A stretch of 64,000 bases of DNA from Agrocybe praecox. Lineage: Eukaryota > Basidiomycota > Agaricomycetes > Agaricales > Agrocybaceae. The notes under the pieces were generated by a model. That model was given only the letters and a program-made list of their open reading frames with translations. It was not told the origin of the DNA and did no database searches. Below are positions 1 through 9,456 of this stretch, one piece after another. Each line of letters begins with the position of its first letter. The stretch's first letter is position 1. The position numbers were made by a program, and so were the translations under genes. The stretch spans positions 3,720,001-3,784,000 of the forward strand of contig OZ024840.1 of the NCBI GenBank assembly GCA_964017145.1. The letters are read 5' to 3'.

Positions 1-1122
1 AACCTGCGCAGGACACGGTTCTCCCGAGGAAATCTGGAAGGCAAGTGTCTGAAACGTGGTATATTTCTCTCCATGTATCCCATAACAGTAGATCCGGTCT
101 TGCTGTAGCTGAACCCGGGGCACCTTTCGTCGCGCATGCAGTAAGTGAATTTGGGAAAAGAATTTGCCAAGCGCACCATCGGTGACGGTGAGCGGTATGA
201 GATGCTATCGAGTCCGTCATAGATATCAGGGAAACATTTCGCAATCAGAGATTGGTTGCGCGACAGCAGCGAACCTCCAAACTTCAAGTAACTGCCTTCG
301 ATGCCACCTTCATCAATGGATAAACACAAGACACAGGACCACAGGAGTCGTGAGATGCACTTGTAGTTTAAAGATCATAAGCGTCAGAGTCTTTCTGTCG
401 AAGCACACAGCAAGAGAGACAGCAAAGTAAGAGCAATTTAGCAAGAGCAAGAGCAGAGGTCGGTGGAGTCTCGATAAAGTAAGTAACATAGTGAGCCTGT
501 ATGTATGAGTAGCGAGATAATAGAATAATGAGGATAATTTATCGGAGAACAGGATTTGCATTCCGATGCCTTTTATACACCATGGTGTGTCGAATATCAG
601 AATGTCTTCGAATGTTCTTGAAAAATGGATCACACCGTGCTAAACCGTTGAGGGAATGCAATAGAAAGGGATGCGTCAGTCATGTGGTTGCAAAAACGAT
701 GGAACAACCACACAACCCTGAGCTCTCGAAAATTCTAGAAATGAAAAGCAAAACACGTACGCTGATTGAGTACCGCTTAACGTTGTGCTTTAGCCAATCT
801 TTGTCGAAAGGCTAGGTGACTCCAGTCTCTGAGTGAGCAAGAAAAGTAAAGTTGCCGCACAGATAGAGGTATACCAAATCATATTTTTACAGGATTTTAC
901 CAAGTGTGAAGCTTTGAAAGGCAAGAGAGCCGTTCAAGAGCCGTTCTTTGAGGCGATCATCGTTGTGAGAGTGTATTAGTAAGCCTGAGCCTGTGAGCCA
1001 GTAAGCGTAAGCGAGCACGTGAAAATAGTGCCTCAGCCAATCAGAACGCGTCTTTGTCTTTGACGTTTGTCCCGTGAGAAACACCGTTTTCATTTAATAT
1101 TATAGATTAAAACAGCGCTTAC
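1..1122. other. Left-edge region with no confident gene
   Basis: I find no convincing gene here. The CutC reading that starts at 1582 on the minus strand ends at a good donor near 1123 and should continue leftward, but no clear continuation is visible. One weak hint lies near 640-740 on the minus strand, where an open stretch contains a Phe-His-Arg-Phe motif followed by His-Met-Thr-Asp-Ala. That resembles the conserved FHRAFD segment of CutC but soon meets a stop. Open frames at 313-633 and 887-1093 (minus) and 528-815 (plus) show no recognisable domain. The region may be a decayed 3' part of the gene or unrelated intergenic sequence. Confidence 0.35.
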
Positions 1123-1582
1123 CTTCTTAGACATTTGACATTGACGCGTCCATCTTTGCTCAAACTGCCTACAACAAAACCTCGAACATCTCCAATATTC
1201 TTGAACATGCGAATATCCTCCAAAATCACTTCTATCTCTTCTTTTGTATACACAAAGTCACCAACACGTGGTCGAATCAAGATCTGTCAAACCATTGTCA
1301 ATGACGCGTTTGAAAACGTTAAGAGTTGACGCTTACCATGAGTGGTATATCACGGACCACTTTCTGAATCGACTTTACAAGGCCTAAGCTTGGCGTAGTT
1401 CCACCACCTACACCTAGGTTAGAGCACACCTCCAACCTATCCGCTCCTCCTGCAACAGCTCTTGCTGAGTTTCAATGACAAGGACATTTAATGAGTAGAG
1501 AGTTAATAACTAACGCTATCGCTGATTGCACAGAGTCAACACAGACTTCAATGAGAAGGGTCTCCGGGATCACTGCTGTCAT
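1123..1582 (-). pseudogene. N-terminal part of a CutC-type copper homeostasis protein (rest not found)
   Basis: CutC proteins are TIM-barrel proteins linked to copper handling. Three exons are readable. The first starts at ATG 1582 (MTAVIPETLLIEVCVDSVQS). The second carries AGGADRLEVCSNLGVGGGTT, the family's signature Gly-rich loop. The third carries RPRVGDFVYTKEEIEVILED and then GFVVGSLSKDGRVNV. Splice joins look normal and the last visible exon ends at a GTAAGC donor. Only about 100 of the usual 230-280 residues are present, and the next conserved block is not clearly found in the 1.1 kb to the left. It shares a 259 bp divergent upstream region with the She4-type gene. It could be a truncated pseudogene, or an intact gene whose later exons I failed to see. 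Confidence 0.65.
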
Positions 1583-1841
1583 CTATAAAGTAGTGAGAAG
1601 AAAGGTCAGGATTCGGAGTGAAGCGTAAACTTTACGTGGCAAAAATTTAAACATTTAGGGGGCGATCAGGGGCGATCACTTTGTCGACGCGAACAACTAA
1701 CGAGATCATGTGACTCCCAATCCAGCCTCTGTCCGCAATTGATTTGAGCAAGATCTTCCAGGTTCACAATGCGTTTCTCTAATACTCTCTTTCCTACCTT
1801 CTTTTCACCGACCAAGGGATTACCTGGTGGATAATTACAAG
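1583..1841. promoter_or_regulatory. Divergent promoter between CutC fragment and She4-type chaperone
   Basis: These 259 bp separate two start codons on opposite strands, ATG 1582 (minus) and ATG 1842 (plus), so they must hold both promoters. I see no clear TATA box. The boundaries follow from the gene calls. Confidence 0.4.
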
Positions 1842-3911
1842 ATGTCCACAAATGATGCAGATGGAACCTTGAATGGCATCCTCAGGAAATCGCAGACATC
1901 CTCGGACTACAGTCTTCTTCCACAAGAATTGGCGTGCTTAACGTCTGTCTTTCTATCAACCCGACCTGATGCCGAGGTAGTCAGGCCCAAAGGCTATGTG
2001 GTTCTTTCAGCAATATGTCAAGGCATTCGGGGGCGTGAAGGGAAAGGAAAGGAGCCGGAAGCTGCGACCAATACCATTGTAGGCGTGTTCGGCCCAACTG
2101 TGCTCAATTATCTCAAAGAAACAAATGAAGCATCGCTCATGACGGGGATAACCTTCCTTACTGCGCTTTTCCAAGTCGATGCTCACGCTGCATCGATCAT
2201 ATTCATCGACGATGGTCTGGTGGAAAATATGATGGACTCAGTAGATCTCTCGCCGTCGAACCTACTTTGTCAGGAGGTCGCACATCTTTTAGGTCAAGCA
2301 TGCGGACACAAACCATGTAGAGCGATTATGACGCCGCAAATCCAACGTTGGCTCGACTTCAAGTCTCGACAATCTACGGATACGATTCTTCAAAGTGCGG
2401 CTTCGGTCGCACTAATCAAACTTGCCAGAGGCGCTGCGACCGATAATCCAGAGAACGGTCAACCAGAATATCAAGATGCACAAACAGGAGAACTAATGAC
2501 AAAATTGGTGGATATAATCGTGTCGGAGAAGAGTGACTCCTATTCGGATGCCGTAGAAGGGCTCGCCTACTTGAGCACAGATTCGGTCGTAAAGCAAAAG
2601 CTTGCGAAGAATGCATCTTTCCTCAAAAAGCTTTTCTCCTTGGTACCCACGCAGAAAGCAAGCCCATTGAAGAATGTGAATCACACTTTGATATTCGGTG
2701 TCATCCTCATCATCTGCAACCTTACAAGTTTCAGACCTCGCCTTACGGAAGAACAAAAACAAATAGAAAAATTAAAGCAGATGGCGAAAGCTGGTAAAGA
2801 TGCCACAAAAGACGCAGAAAAGAAACCTATGTTCGATGATGACGATCATGTCAAGGCAAGGATACGGTTATTGATTGCATCTGGCGTCCTCTCCGTGTTC
2901 CCATCAGCCATCGCAGCTACGGATTCCGCAGCCGTCCGGGTAAATGTTGGAAAATCTCTGCTAAGCGTTATCGAGGAGAAGGAAAATCGGGGGAAGGTTT
3001 TGCAAGCTGGAGGTGCCAGGGCTCTGCAAGCAATTATAAAACAGGCTTTGTCTACTCAGGCCAACAACAAAGATAAGAAGCAACAGCCGAACCTTTCAGT
3101 CAATGATCTCGAAGCCATCCAGGCTTTGGCAAAACTTGCCATTACTTCTTCCCCGGTGCAAGTTTTTGGACCCAACGTGGGTGTACTGTATGATGCTATT
3201 CGTCCATTTTCCACTTTATTACAACACACGTCATCAAGCATGCTGCAGCAATTCGAAGCCATCATGGCTTTAACAAACCTTGCTTCCCATTCTTCAGATG
3301 TCGCTACCAGAATCGCAACAGCTGATGGTCTTCTGAATAAAGCGGAACTTTTGCTATTGGACGACCATACCCTCATCCGTCGAGCTTCGGTAGAACTCAT
3401 ATGCAACCTTATAGCTGGATCTGATGAGGCATTCCAACGTTACTCGGGTGATACCCCCAACTCGGCCAGTAAAATCCATGTTTTGCTAGCATTATCGGAT
3501 GAAGACGATATCCCAACCCGTCTGGCAGCATCAGGGGCACTGGCAACAGTGACGATCGTTCCGACAGCCTGCGCAGCTCTCATAGGTCTGCAATTCGAGA
3601 AACATCGGTTCTTAACTTTGATGACACAGCTCATCGACCCATCCGTCCTGAAGAAGGAAGGCGATAGTGAGGATGAAGGACCTTTGGAAACCAATCCTGG
3701 TCTTGTCCATCGCGGTGTGGTCTGCGTTTACAACGTGTTCAAAAATATCACGGATGATGAGGTCAAGAAGAAGATCATTAAAGAAGCAACGGATTCTCGC
3801 CTTCTGCAAGCGCTTGCACAGTTGATCAAGGGCGATGGCGTGGTGAAGGATCAAGCTATCTTGCAGCAGGGGGCGGAAGCCCTGAAGTTATTGATAGGCA
3901 CCAAAAATTAA
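1842..3911 (+). CDS. she4: She4/UNC-45-type myosin chaperone
   Basis: This single-exon gene encodes about 689 residues. It matches the UNC-45/Cro1/She4 family, cytosolic chaperones that fold myosin motor domains. The protein is built from armadillo-like helical repeats, with the family central domain in the first half and the UCS part in the second. Recognisable segments include LIRRASVELICNLIAGSDEA, LAASGALATVTIVPTACAAL and LVHRGVVCVYNVFKNITDDE. Like other fungal members it lacks the TPR domain of animal UNC-45. The frame opens upstream at a GTG (1827), but ATG 1842 (MSTNDADGTLNG) is the proper eukaryotic start and gives normal family length. A myosin I gene begins 341 bp downstream on the same strand, which fits a chaperone-client pair. 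Confidence 0.9.
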   Translation: MSTNDADGTLNGILRKSQTSSDYSLLPQELACLTSVFLSTRPDAEVVRPKGYVVLSAICQGIRGREGKGKEPEAATNTIVGVFGPTVLNYLKETNEASLMTGITFLTALFQVDAHAASIIFIDDGLVENMMDSVDLSPSNLLCQEVAHLLGQACGHKPCRAIMTPQIQRWLDFKSRQSTDTILQSAASVALIKLARGAATDNPENGQPEYQDAQTGELMTKLVDIIVSEKSDSYSDAVEGLAYLSTDSVVKQKLAKNASFLKKLFSLVPTQKASPLKNVNHTLIFGVILIICNLTSFRPRLTEEQKQIEKLKQMAKAGKDATKDAEKKPMFDDDDHVKARIRLLIASGVLSVFPSAIAATDSAAVRVNVGKSLLSVIEEKENRGKVLQAGGARALQAIIKQALSTQANNKDKKQQPNLSVNDLEAIQALAKLAITSSPVQVFGPNVGVLYDAIRPFSTLLQHTSSSMLQQFEAIMALTNLASHSSDVATRIATADGLLNKAELLLLDDHTLIRRASVELICNLIAGSDEAFQRYSGDTPNSASKIHVLLALSDEDDIPTRLAASGALATVTIVPTACAALIGLQFEKHRFLTLMTQLIDPSVLKKEGDSEDEGPLETNPGLVHRGVVCVYNVFKNITDDEVKKKIIKEATDSRLLQALAQLIKGDGVVKDQAILQQGAEALKLLIGTKN

Positions 3912-4252
3912 AACTTTGTAATAATAGAAACAAAACTATCGTGCGATTGTCCTCTCTTGCCTAGCAAAAAAAATTATAACAAGTGGGGTGGCGCAGACTT
4001 TGAATTGAGGTCAACCCGAGTACAAGAGAGCGAATACCGCAATTGCGATTGTAAACCCGTCTGACTGCGCACCCGCGCGCCACGGCAGAAGCCGAAGATC
4101 ACAATGACGACCGTAATGGTAATAGGGTCAACATTTCACTGACCGAATTTACATTCATACTCCTCACTACAACGACGGGTGGACCGTCTTTAACACTTTC
4201 TAACCTATAGATCACATATACCCATACACAATAAGCAAGAACAGGATTTGAC
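3912..4252. other. Intergenic gap between She4-type chaperone and myosin I
   Basis: This stretch holds the 3' end of the chaperone transcript and the promoter and 5' leader of the myosin gene. I see no coding potential and no clear TATA box. Confidence 0.4.
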
Positions 4253-7200
4253 ATGGTGCGCAATATCCAGATATCTCTCCGTATGTGCAGGGTCCAACCA
4301 CCGATTTAGGCTGTATCGAAGAAGGCGGGGAAGAAGGTGACTCCGGCTGCGAAGAAATCCGGTGGGCAGAGTAAGGTCGCAAAGGTGAGGGAATTCTTGG
4401 ACATGGAGGAGAGGTCACAATTCGACGTCTGAGCCAGGCAGATTGGAAAGAGGGTTTCAAGAAGAAGCAAGTTGGCGTGTCTGACATGACATTGTTGACC
4501 ACGATCAGCAATGAAAGTATCAACGATAACCTTCAAAAACGATGGACGAACGCGGAAATCTACACTTATATTGGAGCCGTTTTAATCTCAGTTAATCCTT
4601 TCAAAGGTAGCGTAAACTGCCATATAGATCGACGCCCTGCTTATGTTACTTTGACAGATCTTGGTATATATACAGACGAGATCTTAGCCAAATACCGAGG
4701 AAAGAACAGATTAGAAGTCCCACCACATGTTTTTGGTATTGCAGAAAGCGCGTATTACAACATGAACGCTTACCATGAAAACCAATGCGTAATTATCTCG
4801 GGGGAATCGGGAGCAGGGAAGACGGAGGCAGCCAAGAGAATCATGCAGTATATCGCTGCTGTATCTGGTGGACAGGATAGCAGTATTCAGGAGATCAAGG
4901 ACATGGTTTTAGCAACCAATCCTTTACTGGAGAGTTTTGGATGTGCTAAGACGCTGCGGAATAATAACTCTAGTCGACATGTGCGTTCAATCTTTCGTCT
5001 GTCCTTGAGATACTGATGCTTCACTAGGGAAAATACCTGGAAATTATGTTCAATAACAGAGGAGAACCTGTCGGTGCACAGATCACGAATTACCTATTGG
5101 AAAAGGGGCGAGTTGTGGGGCAAGTCGAGAATGAGCGTAACTTCCACATCTTTTATCAATTCACAAAGGCTGCAACGGATGAACAACGAGGTGAGTTCGG
5201 ACTTGTGATCTGAATAGTGGCATATATTGACACCCATTTAGAGGCATTTGGACTGCAGGGTCCAGAAGCATACGCTTATACTAGTTTGAGTAACTGCCTT
5301 TCAGTCTCGGATATCGATGATAGCGAAGACTATAGGGAGACTATTGTGAGAGATGTGTTCAAAAGATTCGTACGCTCTTCCTCATATTTATCTATTTTCA
5401 GAAAGCCATGGAAGTCATTGGACTTAGCGCAGAGGAACAACACGAGATATTCAAGATGTTGGCCATCATCCTCTGGCTCGGAAATGTGCAATTCGAAGAA
5501 AATGACAACGCAAACTCTGCTATAGCAGATACTGGAGTGACCGATTTCGTCGCGTACCTGATGGAAGTTGATGGAGAACAGGTACAAAAGGTTTTGACAG
5601 CAAGAGTCATGGAAACGACTAGAGGTGGCCGAAGAGGTTCTATTTACGACGTTCCTCTGAACCCTGCGCAAGCAACATCTGGGCGAGATGCTCTCTCGAA
5701 GGCGATTTACAACAACCTCTTCGAATGGATTGTTTCCAGAGTAAACGTGTCGATGAAAACGCGATCGGCGCATGCTCACATCATTGGCATCTTGGTAAGG
5801 GATAACAATATCCTACTAAAAGTCTGCGTGTGCTAACAAATTTTAGGATATCTTTGGATTCGAAATCTTCGAGGTCCGTTAATTTCTCTCGATCCAAACT
5901 GTTACATATTGTGCTTAACATCTTGTAGGATAACTCTTTTGAACAGCTTTGCATCAACTACGTCAACGAAAAACTACAACAAATCTTCATTGAGTTGACT
6001 TTGAAAACAGAGCAGGAAGAGTACGTTCGGGAAGAGATCAAATGGACGCCAATCAAATATTTCAACAATAAGATTGTATGTGATCTTATCGAGGAGAAAA
6101 GGCCTCCTGGTATCTTTGCTGCATTAAACGATGCTTGCGCGACAGCCCATGCCGATCCTGCTGCTGCCGACAGCAGTTTTGTCCAGCGAACCGCTATGCT
6201 TTCTTCGAACCCTCATTTCGAAGCTCGTGGTGCACAATTCCTCGTACGACATTATGCTGGAGATGTCATGTATAATGTGGCTGGAATGACGGACAAGAAT
6301 AAAGATTCTTTGATCAAAGATCTTCTCGATCTTGTTGCTAGTAGCGGTAATCAATTCTTGCAAGGATTATTCCCTGACCGCGTCGACCCGAATAGCAAGA
6401 AACGCCCACCAACTGCAGGTGATAGGATTAAGGTGCGTGTAGATCTTCACAGGGTTTGCAACCTCTCGTTAAAATAATTTTTCCACAGCAATCGGCAGGT
6501 GCTTTAGTGGACAACTTGATGAAAGCGCAACCCTCGTACATCCGAACTATCAAGCCGAATCAAAATCGAAGCTCAACGGAATATGACCAGAAGGCTATTC
6601 TTCACCAGATCAAATACCTAGGTCTGCAGGAAAACATTCGCGTTCGTCGGGCTGGTTTTGCCTACAGAAACACATTCGAAAAAATGGTTGAACGATTCTA
6701 CCTCTTATCTCCCAACACCTCTTATGCTGGTGAATATACTTGGTCAGGGGATCCTAAATCGGGATGTAGGCAAATTCTTAAAGACACTGGAATTGCACCT
6801 GAAGAATGGCAAATGGGTGTTACTAAAGCTTTTATTAAAAATCCTGAAACGGTATGAGACTGCATATTCAATTCAAAAACGGCCAAACTAACAGGTATTG
6901 TAGCTCTTCGCACTAGAAACCATGAGAGATCGTTACTGGCACAATATGGCCGGACGAATCCAACGCGCGTGGAGGAACTACATGCGTTACAGGCATGAAT
7001 GTGCACGTCGTATACAACGATTCTGGAAGAACAACAAAGAAGGAATAGTCTATGCTCAAATACGCGAACATGGTCATCAGCTCCTCGCTAAGCGCAAGGA
7101 ACGCAGACGATTCAGTCTGATAAGCTACAGAAGGTTTGTGGGAGATTACCTTGATGTCAACGGCAAAAGTGCGCTTGGGGAAGAGTTAGGCACCGTTTGT

Positions 7201-8919
7201 GGTATCGGACGTGCGTTGAATACCTATGTGCCTATTTACTTTTGACTAACATTATGCTCCAGGTGACAACGTTGTCTTTAGTTCCCGCATTGAGTTATTG
7301 GTGTCGAAACAATTTCGTTCCAGTAAACCAAGTCCCCGCTATCTCATTATAGTAAGCCCATCGTTGTAAAGGTTAGGCATTTGCTAACGCGACCTTCAAG
7401 ACTGAGAAAGCTGTGCACCTTGTTATCAACAGCGACAAGGGAGGACTCATGCTTGAGAGGAAAATCCCATTGATCACCATCAAAAGTGTCGCAATGTCCA
7501 CTCTTCGAGATGATTGGCTTGTAAGTTCTCGGTTTTCGCACTTTGAGGAAGTTATTTAATGTTCGTTCTGTCTTACTCAGGCTCTCAACGTGAACGCTTC
7601 TGAAGAAGGCGATCCTATCATTCATTGCGCGCTGAAGACAGAAATGGTGACTCAGCTCGTCAGAGTCTCTCAGACAACTATCAACGTTCTTATTGGACCG
7701 ATGTGAGTTTATTGGTGCTTTAATGTCTATGCTATCGTTCTAATATGGCTGCAGGGTTGATTATGCCAAAAAGAAGGATAAACGCGCGCAAATCAAGTTT
7801 ATCAAGGATGAAACTGTTGCCCGCGGAGACGCCTACAAGAGTCACACTGTACATGTTCCCACGGGAGAACCAGCTGAGAGCGTATCTCGACCTCCTGCTA
7901 AGAGAAAACCAGGTGTTGTTCGTCCTATAACACAAGGCAAACTCTTGAGAGCTGGCGGTCCAGATGTGAGAAAAAGCTTTATTATTATTATTTAATTCGT
8001 GTGCTCATATTTGACTTGTTTTTTATTTATTTAGAAAAAGCCCTCTGCCGTTTCAAGACCCAAGCCTACGCCTAAGCCTCTTCCAGGTTCTACTGCCAAT
8101 AGACCTACGCCGTCTATCCCTGCAGCATCCACTGCTCCCGTCAGCACCAGTGTCGCCAAGGCGAAAGTACCTCTGGCCCCTCCTCGCAACAACGCTCCTC
8201 CCCCTCCCCCACCTCCAGCTCGGCCACAAGTCCCGCAGTATCGTGCCAAGTTCGCCTTCGAGGGGCAAGAAGGAGAAATGTCGTTGGCCAAAGACGACAT
8301 TGTCGAATTGGTCGAGAAAGACGATAATGGATGGTGGCTCGTACAGAAAAATGGAGTCGAAGGCTGGACGCCGAACAACTACCTGGAGCTCGTCCCGCCT
8401 GCTGCTGCTGCCCCTCCTCCGCCCCCTCCAGCGCCTCCGCGCAAGGTGCCGGCACCCAAATCGGCACCCACCCCAGCTTCGACATACGTACCAGCCAACG
8501 CAAATGCCAAACCAGTTTCCGTTTTCCCGGGAATGGCAGCAGGAAATGGCTCTGCGACTCCATGGAAGAAGTCGCAGGCACCGTCAGACGACAGCTCCCC
8601 TGCGAGCTCCAGACCATCAAGTTCTTTAGCGTCTAAGCCCCCACCACCTGTGGCAACTAAACCTAAACCGCCTGCACCTGGAGCCAAACCTGGCGTCGCC
8701 CCAAAGGTAGGCGCCAAACCCGCAATCCCAACGGCCCCCAGGCCAACTCCTGCGGCGCCTGCTGGTAAGGGTGCGGTGGGTGCTAGGCCATCTGCTCCTG
8801 GTCAAGTGGATTTAGCTGCAGCCGTGAGTATTGAGTGAAATCTTCTGTTTACCAGTTATTAACCCGTTTGTGTCCAACAGCTTGCAAAGCGCGCTCAAAG
8901 GATTGCGGATGGGGAATAA
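4253..8919 (+). CDS. myo1: Class I myosin with SH3 tail
   Basis: This is an actin-based motor for endocytosis and polarised growth, of roughly 1,270 residues in many exons. The first coding exon holds only the ATG (4253-4255); a 54 bp intron follows, then the basic N-terminus [17 protein letters not shown]. The motor domain shows the P-loop GESGAGKT, switch regions and the relay segment [26 protein letters not shown] near 5640 holds the TEDS-site Ser expected to be phosphorylated by PAK kinases. Two IQ motifs follow (RIQRAWRNY and RIQRFWKNN), then a TH1 lipid-binding region, a proline-rich stretch and one SH3 domain ([20 protein letters not shown]). The protein ends [12 protein letters not shown], without the acidic Arp2/3-binding motif usual in fungal class I myosins. 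The neighbouring She4-type gene supplies the likely folding factor. Confidence 0.95.
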
Positions 8920-9456
8920 ACGCCAATATGCGCCTCTAGATTTTAATTAAATAACAAGAGTTTTCAACTTCACACACCTATATTCATATTTTAACTCATC
9001 TCAGGCAGATAGTCCTTCTTTACTTTTTGTGTTTTTGTATAAAATCTCTCGTTTTAATATGGATGAAAATGGACAATGGAATTCTACAGATATAAACTAT
9101 GGATGGTTTGCAATGTGAGATATAATTTTAAAATTTCACACAAATTACAGAAGGTGGAACAAATGCATATAGTTGGGGGTATGGTATGTATGTGTATGTA
9201 TGGAAAGAACGAGAAACAATGATTGATATCCGGGGTCCGGAATGAAGCAAAAAAACAGGACGAAAGAGAGCGAAGAAGAAAGAAAGAAAGAAAAAAGAGT
9301 ACAATGTATATGCGTAGTAATAGTAATAGAAGAGAGATGGAAGAAAGCATCTTATCGATAACGTTCTTCGTATGATTTTCTATCCATGTTCAAAGTTAAT
9401 TAATAGGAAAGCAAATGCCCAAACAAATAGTGGTTAGGGTGGGTGAATGTGTCCGT
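8920..9456. other. Convergent intergenic region with simple-sequence tracts
   Basis: This region holds the 3' ends of the myosin gene and of the minus-strand gene on the right. It is AT-rich, with a GTATGTATGTGTATGTATGG tract near 9183-9201 and a purine tract with GAAA units near 9276-9296. No coding feature is seen. Confidence 0.4.

Noticed and set aside
1827..1841. GTG start upstream of the She4-type gene
   Set aside because: Eukaryotic nuclear genes begin at ATG; ATG 1842 gives a family-sized protein.
8141..8717. Several long frames on both strands over the myosin tail
   Set aside because: They are shadows of the GC-rich proline-rich and SH3-coding region.
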